Positions 42,749 to 52,868 are shown, numbered from the stretch's first letter. The stretch: DNA of 64,000 nt from an uncultured Psychrobacter sp. (GCF_947495825.1 NZ_CANMAH010000013.1:1-64000); one strand, 5' to 3'. The notes: generated from the sequence alone by a model not told the origin. Program-made: numbers and translations.

Positions 42749-43363
42749 TTAGCGAACGCTTCTTTGAAAGCTGTTACGCTCGAAGAGTCGCGTCTGATAG
42801 TCTATCAAAGGACGACTAATCGCACGTGGTAGCTCAATACCCATCTCATCTAGTCGCCATAATAAAGGCGCTAACAGTACATCACACCAGCCAAATTCAT
42901 CTGACATAAAGTATGATTTATGAGCAAACAATGGCGATAGAGTAATCAACGAATCAGCCAGTTGTTTTTTTGCTGAGGCTGCTTGTGTTTTATTAAAACT
43001 ATCTGGATGCCTAAGTAATATTTTACCAAGTACTAACCAATCATGCTGAATACGCCATGCTAATTGACGAAACTGCGCTCGCTCTTGTGGTGTATCAGGT
43101 AAGAGCTTATTTGCATGGTAACGTTCTTCTAAATACTCAAAAATGACATTGATTTCGTATAGTGAGATTTCACGCTGCTGTAATACAGGCAACGTATGAT
43201 AAGGGTTTAATTCAGTAAGATCTTCAGGACGCTCTGAATGTAGACGGGACAAATAATAATCAAGCTTTTTTTCTTCAAGCAATAGGCGTACTACATGACT
43301 GTCGTAGCCATCATCAGCATATAAAATCAGCTGACTACTTGGAATGTCGTTCGCATCAATCAT
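42749..43363 (-). CDS. sspA: Stringent starvation protein A
   Basis: A 204-residue glutathione S-transferase-fold protein that binds RNA polymerase under stress or starvation. The thioredoxin-like part starts LILYADDGYDSHVVRLLLEEK, with LNPYHTLPVL as the cis-proline segment, and the helical C-terminal domain includes WCDVLLAPLLWRLDEMGIELP. A terminator between petC and this gene suggests that sspA-sspB have their own promoter, even though they lie behind the pet genes as is common in proteobacteria. Confidence 0.92.
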   Translation of the reverse strand: MIDANDIPSSQLILYADDGYDSHVVRLLLEEKKLDYYLSRLHSERPEDLTELNPYHTLPVLQQREISLYEINVIFEYLEERYHANKLLPDTPQERAQFRQLAWRIQHDWLVLGKILLRHPDSFNKTQAASAKKQLADSLITLSPLFAHKSYFMSDEFGWCDVLLAPLLWRLDEMGIELPRAISRPLIDYQTRLFERNSFQRSVR

Positions 43364-43518
43364 GAAAGCCTAATGTTAATAGTTGAGGGTGTCATCGTAA
43401 ACAAAGTTACCTTGTTTATCAAGGTAGCATGCGTAAACATTATATACTGGCAGTGTTTTTGTAATAACTGCAAGTGCCTTTTATCTCTAAATGGGCCTTA
43501 TTGAGATTTAGGGAATAT

Positions 43519-43546
43519 AAAAAAAGGCACTACCAAAGTAGTGCCT
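43519..43546 (-). terminator. Intrinsic terminator after petC
   Basis: On the minus strand AGGCACTAC pairs perfectly with GTAGTGCCT around TTTG, followed by a run of T. It lies about 36 nt after the petC stop and before sspA. Confidence 0.9.
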
Positions 43547-43581
43547 AATATTTTACTGGTCTTTATACTTTTAGCGCATAC

Positions 43582-44298
43582 TTATTTTACGTCTTTCCAG
43601 AATTCTTTATTAAGTAAGTAAACTGGAATGAGTAGCACTAATAAGAACAAAATCACAAAAAAACCAATTACTTGGCGGTCATGACGAGCAGGTTCAGCCA
43701 TCCATGCCATAAAATTAACCAAGTCACCGACCTCAGATTTGAACTCTTCAGCACTGAGCTCTTCTTGCATATTATGCAATACATGAGGCATGGCCGCATT
43801 TGCCAGTACTAAGTTGTTAGCTCCCCAAGGACGGCTAGGATCTTCATAAAACGATAGTAAATATGTATAAACCCAATCATCACCACGTAGTCTAGTTTCA
43901 AGCGTTAAATCTGGTGGTGCAGCACCAAACCATGAAGCTTGAATCTCAGGATCAATTTCGGCATTGATATGATCACCGATTTGATCGGTGGTTACCATCA
44001 AATACTTTTCTACAAGCTCTGGCGGTATTTCAAGATCTTTAGCGATGCGAGAGTGACGAACATACTGTGCAGAGTGACAACCAGCACAGTAGTTCATAAA
44101 TATTTTTGCACCGTTTTGTAGTGAGCCTTTATTGGTAAAATCAATAGGTGCTGTACTACAAGCTAAGTGTTCTTCAACGCCTTCAGCATTGACAAATGTC
44201 CCACATCCGCCGCCGCCTGCTGCCAAGGCAGTACCAGCAGTCAAACTCAATGCCGCGCCTAAGCCTAAACCTGCGAGGGATTTTGTTAGCGTGTTCAT
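43582..44298 (-). CDS. petC: Cytochrome c1 of the bc1 complex
   Basis: A 238-residue membrane-anchored cytochrome c1. A signal peptide ends near residue 27 (TALA|A). The haem motif is C71-A-G-C74-H75, followed by SAQYVRHSRI. The conserved PPDLTLETRLRGDDWVYTYLLSFYEDPSRPWG and a methionine ligand region (ANAAMPHVL) follow. One C-terminal transmembrane helix (VIGFFVILFLLVLLIPVYLL) anchors it. The start overlaps the petB stop as TAATG, so translation is coupled. It passes electrons from the Rieske protein to soluble cytochrome c. Confidence 0.95.
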   Translation of the reverse strand: MNTLTKSLAGLGLGAALSLTAGTALAAGGGGCGTFVNAEGVEEHLACSTAPIDFTNKGSLQNGAKIFMNYCAGCHSAQYVRHSRIAKDLEIPPELVEKYLMVTTDQIGDHINAEIDPEIQASWFGAAPPDLTLETRLRGDDWVYTYLLSFYEDPSRPWGANNLVLANAAMPHVLHNMQEELSAEEFKSEVGDLVNFMAWMAEPARHDRQVIGFFVILFLLVLLIPVYLLNKEFWKDVK

Positions 44299-45524
44299 TA
44301 GTGACCTCCGGTAACACGTTCTGGTGGCTGTTTACACTTCTCGATAGCAGTGTAAATCGGCATCAATAAGAAAAACAAGAAATACAAGATGGTAAATATA
44401 CGTGACATGATAGTCGCCGTTGGTGTCGCAGGCGTAGCACCTAAATAACCTAGTACAATGAAGCTAATAGCAAACACAGTCAAAGCAATCTTAGATAAGA
44501 TACCTTTATAACGTATAGAACGTACTGGAGATCTATCGAGCCACGGTATCAAGAACAGCACAGCGATGGCCGCACCCATTGCAATAACACCACCAAGTTT
44601 ACTTGGAACTGCACGTAAGATGGCATAGAACGGTGTGTAATACCATACTGGCGCAATATGCTCTGGTGTTTTTAGAGAGTTGGCTGCTTCAAAGTTAGGT
44701 GGTTCAAGGAAGAAACCACCGCCTTCTGGGAAGAAGAAAACCACGGCAAAGAAGCAAATGAAGAAGACAACAATACCAATCATGTCATGTACAGTGTAGT
44801 AAGGATGGAACTCAATCCCATCTAACGGTACACCATTTTTGTCTTTAAGTTTTTTGATATCGATGCCATCTGGGTTGTTTGAACCTACATGATGCAAAGC
44901 AACAATATGCATAAAGACCAAACCGACAAGTACTAAAGGAATAGCAACGACGTGTAGTGCAAAGAAGCGGTTTAGGGTGATACCTGAAATAATATAGTCA
45001 CCACGTACCCACTCAGCAAGGCCATCACCAATCACAGGTAGAGCAGCAGGAAGGTTCAAGATAACCTGTGCACCCCAAAATGACATGTTGCCCCAAGGCA
45101 GCAGGTAACCAAAGAAGCCTTCAGCCATTAGTGCTAGATAAATCCCCATACCGATGAGCCAGATAAGCTCACGAGGCTTTTGGTATGAACCATAAAGCAA
45201 GGCGCGGAACATATGTAGATAGACTACGACGAAGAAGGCTGAAGCACCAGTCGAGTGCATATAGCGGATAAGCCAACCGCCTTGTACATCACGCATGATG
45301 TATTCAACAGACGCAAATGCTCCTTCGGCACTTGGGTTGTACATCATCGTAAGCCAAATACCAGTCACCAATTGGTTGACCAATACCACCATTGACAATA
45401 CGCCAAAAAAGTACCAAAAGTTAAAATTCTTTGGTGCATAGTACTTTGACATATGGTATTCATAGGTTTCGGTCGCAGGAAAGCGCGCGTCCACCCAATG
45501 CATTAACTTTTTACCCATACTCAT
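44298..45524 (-). CDS. petB: Cytochrome b of the bc1 complex
   Basis: A 408-residue full-length cytochrome b with about eight transmembrane helices. Both haems should be held by the paired histidines in the second and fourth helices (WLIRYMHSTGASAFFVVVYLHMFR; RFFALHVVAIPLVLVGLVFMHIVALHHVGS). The quinol-site motif is PEW-like in the block PVWYYTPFYAILRAVP. ATG 45524 lies one base after the petA stop and behind GGGGAGG. The next gene overlaps by TAATG. Integral part of quinol:cytochrome c reductase. Confidence 0.96.
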   Translation of the reverse strand: MSMGKKLMHWVDARFPATETYEYHMSKYYAPKNFNFWYFFGVLSMVVLVNQLVTGIWLTMMYNPSAEGAFASVEYIMRDVQGGWLIRYMHSTGASAFFVVVYLHMFRALLYGSYQKPRELIWLIGMGIYLALMAEGFFGYLLPWGNMSFWGAQVILNLPAALPVIGDGLAEWVRGDYIISGITLNRFFALHVVAIPLVLVGLVFMHIVALHHVGSNNPDGIDIKKLKDKNGVPLDGIEFHPYYTVHDMIGIVVFFICFFAVVFFFPEGGGFFLEPPNFEAANSLKTPEHIAPVWYYTPFYAILRAVPSKLGGVIAMGAAIAVLFLIPWLDRSPVRSIRYKGILSKIALTVFAISFIVLGYLGATPATPTATIMSRIFTILYFLFFLLMPIYTAIEKCKQPPERVTGGH

Positions 45525-45525
45525 G

Positions 45526-46110
45526 TTAAGCCTCCCCAACCGTCAAGATAGTACCATCCATACTATATTCTGGGATGGGTAAGTTAAGCGGAGCCGGAAC
45601 GCCACTATAGACGCGACCCGCTAGGTCGTACTTAGAACCGTGACAAGGACAGAAAAACCCACCATACCAGTCATTACCACCTAAGTCGGCAGCACCAACA
45701 TCAGGACGGTAGTTCGGCGCACAACCCAAATGCGTACACACGCCTTCTACAACCAAGACGCCTGGTTCTAAAGAGCGAGTAGGATTAGCACAGTATTCAG
45801 GTTGTAGTGATTCACTAGAATCGGGATCAGATAGTAAAGGGACGACATCATCAAGTGTGGTCAGCATATCTTCAGTACGTTTTACCACAAAGATAGGTTT
45901 GCCACGATATTTGACGACGATCATTTGTCCATCTTCGATAGAACTGATGTCTTGAGTTACTGCCGCCCCGGCAGCTTCTGCTTTAGCACTTGGGGCCCAA
46001 GAACGAACAAAAGGTGTTGCTACAGCAGCTACCCCAGCTGCACCAATTGCGGCAGTCGAGGCAATAAGAACTCTACGACGTTGTACATTAACGCCTTCGG
46101 CTTGGCTCAT
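45526..46110 (-). CDS. petA: Rieske iron-sulfur subunit of the bc1 complex
   Basis: A 194-residue Rieske protein. The N-terminus is a twin-arginine type signal/anchor (QRRRVLIASTAAIGAAGVAA) that stays as a membrane helix. The [2Fe-2S] ligands are C125-T-H127-L-G-C130 and C154-P-C156-H157-G-S159. First gene of petABC; a good AGGAGG-like sequence (TGGAGGAAG) precedes the start. The next gene begins one base after its stop. Confidence 0.96.
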   Translation of the reverse strand: MSQAEGVNVQRRRVLIASTAAIGAAGVAAVATPFVRSWAPSAKAEAAGAAVTQDISSIEDGQMIVVKYRGKPIFVVKRTEDMLTTLDDVVPLLSDPDSSESLQPEYCANPTRSLEPGVLVVEGVCTHLGCAPNYRPDVGAADLGGNDWYGGFFCPCHGSKYDLAGRVYSGVPAPLNLPIPEYSMDGTILTVGEA

Positions 46111-46568
46111 TAATACTTCCTCCAGGTGAATGAAATGGGATTATCCCACACTGGGTTTGTGACTTAGAAACTTACAATACAAACATATAAGCCACGTTAG
46201 CTGTGCCTAATTTTGCTAATTGTTGCTATTCTAAGCTATTTTGGTCATAAAATAAATTAATGTGTCAAAAATAAAACTACTCTGACGGTACATTATTTAT
46301 GGCTGTAGTCTCACAAAAAAGTTACAGCCAAATCAAGCTAGGATCTTATTATATTAAGATTCGGCTTTAATATTACCCTAGAATTAATAAGGATATTCAA
46401 AGACCAAGAATGATACTCGAAATGAGGACAATGTTCACTAACTTTCCATACATTTGCTATCATTTGGCGCATCTAAATAGATTTCAGACAATCTAAAACT
46501 ACTTACCTATGGTTTGTTTACAAATCTAAGTAAGTTACCACTGTGGTCTAGTTTAATTTAAAAGTGCT
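46111..46568. other. Intergenic region uup / petA
   Basis: 458 AT-rich bases between two minus-strand genes. On the minus strand TTGACA occurs about 150 nt before petA (46260-46265) and may be part of its promoter, though a good -10 is missing. Near uup lie two weak hairpins, TAGATT-N6-AATCTA (46478-46495) and ACCAC-T-GTGGT near 46540, neither followed by a strong T-run. No ORF is credible. Confidence 0.5.
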
Positions 46569-48512
46569 CTAATGGTTTTCAAGAGCGTCCCAGCGCTCAA
46601 GCTTATTCATCATCTCCTCTTCAATGACTAATAAGCGCTCGCTTGCAACGGTTGCAGCGTCGAAGTCTTGCGTAAACCATGAACCGTCTGCCAGCTTTTC
46701 TTCCAATAGATTTTGTTCTTGCTCAAGAGCAGCAATCTCTTTTGGTAGATTATCAAGCTCACGCTGCTCATTAAAGTTCAGCTTTTTTGACGTTTTTTTA
46801 GGTTTGGCTATTGCTGATTTATTGGTAGATTTAGCATTTTCAGCGGCTTTATTCACAGACTTAGCAGCTTGAGCAGCCTGGACGCGATTTTTCTGTATCA
46901 GATATTCTTGATAACCACCCACATACTCTTGAACCACGCCGTTGCCATGTTCATCTTGGTCAAATACCCAAGTAGAGGTGACCACATTGTCCATAAACGA
47001 GCGATCATGGCTGATGAGAAGAATGGTACCGTTAAAACTGCTAACTGACTCTTCTAACAATTCAAGAGTTGCCATGTCTAAGTCGTTGGTTGGCTCATCC
47101 AGTACGAGGATGTTAGCAGGCTTTAGCAACTGTTTGGCTAATAACACCCGGTTGCGCTCACCACCAGATAAGGCTTTGACCGGCGTACGTGCACGCTCTG
47201 GAGCAAACAAAAAATCTTGCAAGTAACTCATGATGTGAGTTTTACGACCACCAACTTCGATGAAGTCTGAGCCTTCTGATACGTTTTGAGCGACAGTCGC
47301 TTCAAGATCTAACTGATCTCGCAGTTGATCAAAAAAGGCGATTTGTAAATTTGTCCCAAGCTCAACGCTACCAGTCTTGGTCACCTCATCATCAGACATA
47401 TCGAGTAGTGCTTTAATGAGTGTGGTTTTGCCTGCGCCGTTAGGACCTATGATGCCGATTTTGTCACCGCGCATAATAGTCGTTGTAAAATTATCGACCA
47501 ATACATTGCCGTCATATTCTAGATGCAAGTTTTTGACCTTACAGACTAGCTTGCCACTTTTTTCGCCTTCACCCATGGTGATATTGACATTACCAACTTG
47601 CTCACGGCGTGCGCTACGCTCTTCACGTAATGCTTTTAATTCACGAACGCGGCCTTCGTTACGGGTACGACGTGCTTTAATGCCTTGACGAATCCATACT
47701 TCTTCTTGAGCCAGTTTTTTATCAAAGTTAGCATTGTTTTTTTCTTCTGCTAATAGTTGCTGCTCTTTGAGTTCTTGGTAGCGAGCATAACCTTTGGCAC
47801 CTTGGGTCACGTCATAGCTCGTTAATTGACCACGGTCAAGCTCTACAATACGAGTCGCAAGCTTATCAACGAATGCTCTATCGTGGGTGACAAACAGTAG
47901 AGTTAGACCTTGCCAATCAAGCAAGAAGCGCTCTAACCACTCAATACTATCAACGTCTAAATGGTTGGTTGGCTCATCTAGTAGGAGCATATCAGGCTTG
48001 GTCACTAACGCCCGTGCAAGTAACACGCGACGCTTACGACCACCAGACAGAGACGATAAATCATCTTCAGGATCAAGCCCCATCGTCATAATTAAGCGTC
48101 TTGCTTCGCGCTCTAAATCCCAGCCATGCACAGCGTCAATATCATGTTGCAACGTTGCCATACGTTCGCACGCATCCATATCACCATTTGCGCATAGATC
48201 AGTTTGCTGATTATATTTAATCAGCAGATCAGCGGTATGACGACTGCCGCCCATGACGATGTCTAGTATTTTACCACTGGTTTCAGGTACATCTTGCTCA
48301 AGCATCGCCACGCTTGCACTGCCATTAATGATGATTTCACCACTATCAGGCTGCAACGAACCGTTAATGAGTTTGAATAAAGTAGATTTACCTTCACCAT
48401 TGCGGCCGATCAAACAGACGCGCTCGCCTTCATTAATGCTAAAATCAATGCCATCGAGGACGGGGGCGACGCCAAAAGCGAGATGAATGTTTTTTAAATG
48501 TATCAGTGCCAT
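46569..48512 (-). CDS. uup: ABC-F family ATPase Uup
   Basis: A 647-residue cytoplasmic protein with two ABC ATPase domains and no membrane part. The first domain has LIGRNGEGKSTLF, LSSLSGGRKRRVLLARAL and LLLDEPTNHLDVDSIEWLE; the second has GIIGPNGAGKTTLI, KALSGGERNRVLLAKQLL and LVLDEPTNDLDMATLELLE. A basic P-site/tether linker lies between (WIRQGIKARRTRNEGRVRELKAL), which is typical of Uup. The C-terminal 100 residues are an alanine/lysine linker followed by a coiled coil that binds DNA in E. coli Uup. ABC-F proteins act on ribosomes; Uup also affects transposon excision. Confidence 0.93.
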   Translation of the reverse strand: MALIHLKNIHLAFGVAPVLDGIDFSINEGERVCLIGRNGEGKSTLFKLINGSLQPDSGEIIINGSASVAMLEQDVPETSGKILDIVMGGSRHTADLLIKYNQQTDLCANGDMDACERMATLQHDIDAVHGWDLEREARRLIMTMGLDPEDDLSSLSGGRKRRVLLARALVTKPDMLLLDEPTNHLDVDSIEWLERFLLDWQGLTLLFVTHDRAFVDKLATRIVELDRGQLTSYDVTQGAKGYARYQELKEQQLLAEEKNNANFDKKLAQEEVWIRQGIKARRTRNEGRVRELKALREERSARREQVGNVNITMGEGEKSGKLVCKVKNLHLEYDGNVLVDNFTTTIMRGDKIGIIGPNGAGKTTLIKALLDMSDDEVTKTGSVELGTNLQIAFFDQLRDQLDLEATVAQNVSEGSDFIEVGGRKTHIMSYLQDFLFAPERARTPVKALSGGERNRVLLAKQLLKPANILVLDEPTNDLDMATLELLEESVSSFNGTILLISHDRSFMDNVVTSTWVFDQDEHGNGVVQEYVGGYQEYLIQKNRVQAAQAAKSVNKAAENAKSTNKSAIAKPKKTSKKLNFNEQRELDNLPKEIAALEQEQNLLEEKLADGSWFTQDFDAATVASERLLVIEEEMMNKLERWDALENH

Positions 48513-48762
48513 AGATTATCTTAAGCTTATATATAGTGGTGAAAATAATGAGTGGACAATAAAGGTGTACAGAATATTGCCAAATTGTTAGCAGTATAAC
48601 ATGCTGCTAGGTGACTTTAGTGTAAGCAAGGACTTTTTATCACGTCTAATATGATTAAAGTATGAACAACATAGTTTTGAGCTTAGTACCAACGCCACGT
48701 TCTCTATAAATGACCTATAATATAAAATCCAAGCGACAAACAATTATGATATTGAGATAAGT

Positions 48763-49032
48763 ATGAACACAGCATCAGAGAATAATACAGACCAAAAAGA
48801 CCCTGCAATAGAGCTGTCTGAACTACAAGTACAAATGGTTGATCTACAAATGAGTATGGCGCATCTTGAATTGACTGTAGAGCGGCTTGATGAGGTGATT
48901 GCTCGCCAAGACCAGCACATCCATACGCTACAGCGTCAGCTGCAACTGGTTTATAAACAGGTAGAAAGCCAAAGGACTGACGACGGCATTGCGCCTTTTG
49001 ACGTGGTAGCAGATAAACCACCCCATTATTAA
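48763..49032 (+). CDS. slyX: SlyX family protein
   Basis: An 89-residue coiled-coil protein of the SlyX family, role unknown. It is almost entirely heptad-like (LSELQVQMVDLQMSMAHLELTVERLDEVIARQ) and ends with the family's characteristic PPHY. ATG 48763 follows ATTGAGATAAGT. No partner gene is nearby, so slyD is elsewhere. Confidence 0.88.
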   Translation: MNTASENNTDQKDPAIELSELQVQMVDLQMSMAHLELTVERLDEVIARQDQHIHTLQRQLQLVYKQVESQRTDDGIAPFDVVADKPPHY

Positions 49033-49302
49033 CGTTGAACAGTTCGTATATTAGTTAGCTCATTTTATCTAACTGTCTAGCAATACATCTCACTTGCAGA
49101 AGGGATAAATTAGCAAGATCAACTATATGTGTACAAATGAATGTAGTTATCTTTCTGTGACCAAATCGTCATAATAGAGAAATAATATATATTTTTTGTT
49201 GTTTTAACGTGCAAAAGACATTACCATCTTCCACCGAGGATATCGCTTGCATAATAAATGTTATCAAGAAGGTATAACAATGTGGACGTTTGGAGATATA
49301 CG

Positions 49303-50676
49303 ATGCGCGCAATTTTTCATTTAAAAACTCTCACAGTAGCTGTTGCAGCTCTTTCTGTCGCTAGCGTTGCTAGTGCTGCCGGCCTTGATCGCTCAGGTCA
49401 AGATATTACTGCATTTTTACAAGATGGTACCTATGCAGAAGCTGTCTATACCTATATTAATGCTGATGTCACAGGCTATGACAATGCAGTGGTGCGCTCT
49501 AATGATGAAGGCTATGTACAAGGCAAAAAAATAGAAGATATCGCTGAGTCTTATGACTTTTTCCGTTACGGGGTAAAAGCTGATATCAATGATACCTTTA
49601 GTGTTGGTGTCCTATATGACGAGCCATTTGGTGCTGCTGCTCTTTACAGTGGTGACAATAACTTTGTTTCAATCGACGATGCTGATACGATTGTTGCAAG
49701 TGGATCAGGAGGAGACATTCCGAATGTTGCAACACTCGATAGTGCAATCGCTCAGGCTAAAGACGCTCTGGCTGATCCAAATACTCCTGATGCTGCTAAG
49801 CCGGCTTTAGCAGAAGGGTTGGCTCAACTAGAAATTCTAAAAGGGGCAGCAGATACAGCTGGTGAGGCGACCAATGTAGAAGTACGTAGTCACAGCTTAA
49901 CGGGCATATTGGGCATGAAACTTGGCCAAAACAAAAACTTCCAAGTTTATGGTGGTCCAGTTGCGCAGCGCATAGAAGCTAGTGTAAAGCTACGTGGTGC
50001 TGCTTATGGTCCAGCTTCGGGCTATACTGCAAATATCAACCCTAGCCAAGATTATGGTTGGATAGCTGGGGCTTCATACAGTAAGCCTGAAATTGGTTTA
50101 AAAGCTGCCCTGACTTATCGTTCTGAAATTGATCACAAAACCCAGATTGGCGAAAGCTTTGATGTAGGCGTTGGTAATTCAATTGAAATCACCACACCAA
50201 AATCAGTCAATTTAGATTTCCAAACAGGTGTCAATCCAACGACACTGGCGACTGCAAAAGTGCGCTGGGTACCTTGGGACGACTTTGCAATTACACCACC
50301 AAACTACAATGAAGTTAGTAAAGCTCTGACTAAAGATGACAAAGGTTTAGATTTAGTCAGCTATGATGATGAGCAATGGGTTGTTGAGCTTGGATTGGCC
50401 AAACGCCTAACACCAGCTTTAGCCGTCAGTGGTACAGTTGGCTGGGATAGCGGTGCTGGTGATCCAGTAACGTCTCTTGGTCCTATTGAAGGCTACTATA
50501 GTGCAGGTCTTGGTGCGAAATATAACGTCACTGAAAACTGGGCAGTATCAGCAGGTGGCAAGTATCTATGGTTTGGTGATGCAAAAGGTAAGACACCAAC
50601 CCAAGACATTGTCAGTAACTTTGAAGACAACGACGGTTATGTACTAGGAGTTAAAGTTTCTTATCAAGCTCAGTAG
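49303..50676 (+). CDS. FadL-family outer-membrane transport protein (copy 1)
   Basis: A 457-residue outer-membrane beta-barrel of the OMPP1/FadL/TodX family, which moves hydrophobic compounds such as long-chain fatty acids across the outer membrane. The signal peptide is cleaved near residue 26 (ASA|AGLDRSGQD). The N-terminal hatch AGLDRSGQDITAFLQDGTYAE and the strand block SYDFFRYGVKADINDTFSVGVLYDEPFGAA are shared with copy 2, as are YGGPVAQRIEASVKLRG and NPTTLATAKVRWVPW. The C-terminus alternates for barrel insertion. ATG 49303 has TTGGAG 8 nt upstream; the open frame to 49258 is not needed. A terminator of the same design as that of copy 2 follows. Confidence 0.9.
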   Translation: MRAIFHLKTLTVAVAALSVASVASAAGLDRSGQDITAFLQDGTYAEAVYTYINADVTGYDNAVVRSNDEGYVQGKKIEDIAESYDFFRYGVKADINDTFSVGVLYDEPFGAAALYSGDNNFVSIDDADTIVASGSGGDIPNVATLDSAIAQAKDALADPNTPDAAKPALAEGLAQLEILKGAADTAGEATNVEVRSHSLTGILGMKLGQNKNFQVYGGPVAQRIEASVKLRGAAYGPASGYTANINPSQDYGWIAGASYSKPEIGLKAALTYRSEIDHKTQIGESFDVGVGNSIEITTPKSVNLDFQTGVNPTTLATAKVRWVPWDDFAITPPNYNEVSKALTKDDKGLDLVSYDDEQWVVELGLAKRLTPALAVSGTVGWDSGAGDPVTSLGPIEGYYSAGLGAKYNVTENWAVSAGGKYLWFGDAKGKTPTQDIVSNFEDNDGYVLGVKVSYQAQ

Positions 50677-51086
50677 GATTGAGGCTTACAAGTCTATCTT
50701 GCAAGGTAATACTGACCTAGTATCTATGTTTCAATAATAAAAAAGCGATCCAATAGGGGTCGCTTTTTTGTGGGTTATCGTTTTGTCCTAAAGTAAAACA
50801 GACTTATTATGAAAGGTAATTAACAGTACAGATTTGGCTGATAATAAGTCAGTATGTCTAAATTACTTGATTGTAAAATACTAATAATATTCACTTAAAT
50901 GCATAATAATAATTAAGAACTGTCCAGTCATATTTAGGAAATAAAGTACTTTAAGTGTTGTCTTAGTGTGAGAAAGCCATTACTATTCAAATTAGGAGAC
51001 CGTTTAGATAATAGGTATGGAAGGAGATTATCCTGACCTACTGATTATAGTAACGGTAAAACAACGAGGACGTTTGGAGATACACA
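50677..51086 (+). other. Intergenic region between the two FadL-like genes
   Basis: 410 nt with the terminator of copy 1 at its start and the promoter and leader of copy 2 at its end. The last 20 or so bases before copy 2 (GGACGTTTGGAGATA) match those before copy 1. No ORF is credible. Confidence 0.6.
50739..50769 (+). terminator. Intrinsic terminator after FadL-like copy 1
   Basis: AAAAAAGCGA-CC pairs with GG-TCGCTTTTTT around AATA, with one mismatch on each side, then T-run. Confidence 0.85.
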
Positions 51087-52535
51087 ATGCGCACTACCTT
51101 TCACTTAAAAACCCTTGCGGTAACAATCGCAACGCTTTCTGTAGCCAGCGTATCAAGCGCTGCTGGTCTTGATCGCTCGGGTCAAGATGTCACTGCTTTC
51201 TTTCAAGATGGCGTTTATGCCGAATCTGTCTATACGTACATTGATGCTGACGTTAGTGGTAAAGATAGCGCTAATATTATTCCTAGTAGTAATACTTATG
51301 TTGAAGGTGGTGACACTGGCGATATTGCTGAATCTTATGATTTTTTCCGTTACGGGGTAAAAGCTGATATCAATGATACTTTTAGTATTGGTCTTTTATA
51401 TGACGAGCCATTTGGTGCTGCCGCTGAGTATACTGAGGGCAATTTTGTAGCTCAGGAAGGAGACAACCGTGAGGCTACTATTACGGCCATTTCAGGTGGT
51501 CTCATTGGCCCAGACTCACCGCTTGGTATTACTAGCTTTGCTCAAGCCCAAGGTACAGTTGACGCTCTTCAAGGTATCCTTAGACAAGGCGGTACTTTAA
51601 CAGCAGATCAACAAACTGCATTAGCAAGATTAACGCCAGCTGTTGGTATTGTAAATGGAGAGTTTGGTACGGCTGGTGAAAATACCAATGTAGAGGTTCG
51701 TAGCCAAAGCTTAACAGGACTTCTAGGTATGAAGTTTGGTGCTAATAAAGAGTTCCAAGTGTATGGTGGTCCGGTTGCTCAGCGTATCGAATCTGAAGTA
51801 AAACTGCGCGGATTGGCTTATGGTCCTGCGACTGGCTATACTTCAAGCAGTAATCCTGACATGGATTATGGTTGGATCGCTGGGATGTCATACAGTAAAC
51901 CTGAAATCGCTCTAAAAGCTGCACTGACGTATCGTTCAGAAATTGATCATGATATGAATATAGCCGAAACGTATCCGTTAGCTGGTACACTAGCTGGTGA
52001 TCCTGCTGCAGCCAATCGAAGCAGCAAATACGAAATTACGACTCCAGAATCGGTCAACTTTGATTTCCAAACAGGTATTAATCCAACTACTTTAGCTACC
52101 GCAAAAGTACGCTGGGTGCCTTGGGGTGATTTTAAAATAACACCGCCATTATATAATGAAGTCAGTAGAAATAACGAACTATATGAAGAAAACGGTTTAA
52201 ACTTAGTTGATTACGATGACGATCAATGGCAGGTAGAGCTAGGCTTGGCCAAGCGTTTAGCACCTGCGTTAGCAGTAAACGGTACTATTGGTTGGGATAG
52301 TGGTGCTGGAGATCCTACGACGTCATTAGGACCTGTCGAAGGCTACTATAGTGTTGGTCTGGGCGCTAAGTATAATGTCACTCCAGAATGGGCCGTATCA
52401 GCTGGTGGAAAATACTTATGGTTCGGTGATGCTCAAGGTGCATTGCCAACTGACAAAATCGTTGCTGATTTTGATGACAACGACGGTTATATCGTCGGTG
52501 TGAAGCTATCATACCAAGCAAAACAAGATTTTTAA
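51087..52535 (+). CDS. FadL-family outer-membrane transport protein (copy 2)
   Basis: A 482-residue tandem paralogue of the preceding gene. The signal peptide, hatch region (AGLDRSGQDVTAFFQDGVYAE), SYDFFRYGVKADINDTFS block, YGGPVAQRIESEVKLRG and WDSGAGDP-TSLGPVEGYYS are nearly the same by eye, while the surface loop after PFGAAAEYTEGNF is longer and different. Such loops contact ligand, so the pair may accept different substrates. TTGGAG lies about 8 nt before the ATG. Its own terminator follows. Confidence 0.9.
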   Translation: MRTTFHLKTLAVTIATLSVASVSSAAGLDRSGQDVTAFFQDGVYAESVYTYIDADVSGKDSANIIPSSNTYVEGGDTGDIAESYDFFRYGVKADINDTFSIGLLYDEPFGAAAEYTEGNFVAQEGDNREATITAISGGLIGPDSPLGITSFAQAQGTVDALQGILRQGGTLTADQQTALARLTPAVGIVNGEFGTAGENTNVEVRSQSLTGLLGMKFGANKEFQVYGGPVAQRIESEVKLRGLAYGPATGYTSSSNPDMDYGWIAGMSYSKPEIALKAALTYRSEIDHDMNIAETYPLAGTLAGDPAAANRSSKYEITTPESVNFDFQTGINPTTLATAKVRWVPWGDFKITPPLYNEVSRNNELYEENGLNLVDYDDDQWQVELGLAKRLAPALAVNGTIGWDSGAGDPTTSLGPVEGYYSVGLGAKYNVTPEWAVSAGGKYLWFGDAQGALPTDKIVADFDDNDGYIVGVKLSYQAKQDF

Positions 52536-52579
52536 TCTAACCATAAAAGACCTAACTTATAAGTTGTACTATATTTTGT

Positions 52580-52611
52580 AAAAAAAGCGATCCATAATGG
52601 GTCGCTTTTTT
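52580..52611 (+). terminator. Intrinsic terminator after FadL-like copy 2
   Basis: AAAAAAGCGA-CC pairs with GGG-TCGCTTTTTT. It is nearly the same sequence as the terminator behind copy 1, so gene and terminator were duplicated together. Confidence 0.85.
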
Positions 52612-52811
52612 ATGGTTATTATCAACGCGTCTTTTTTATTTCGAACTTACTATAAAAATTGTAATTATAAAGACCATATCTGTTGCATGCTCTCACAAAC
52701 CACATAACATCATTAAATCAATTTCATGTTTGTAGTATAGGTCAAGCTACATTTCTTATTCGCTAAAATGACTTATGTAAGGTAAGTCATTACCAATAAG
52801 AGACTGACAAC

Positions 52812-52844
52812 AAAAAACCTCGTCAATAGTGACGAGGTTTTTTT
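52812..52844 (-). terminator. Intrinsic terminator after putP
   Basis: AAAACCTCGTCA pairs with TGACGAGGTTTT around ATAG, with A- and T-runs on both sides. It could also stop plus-strand transcripts. Confidence 0.9.
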
Positions 52845-52868
52845 ATAGCGATAGGATGGTCTATAGGC

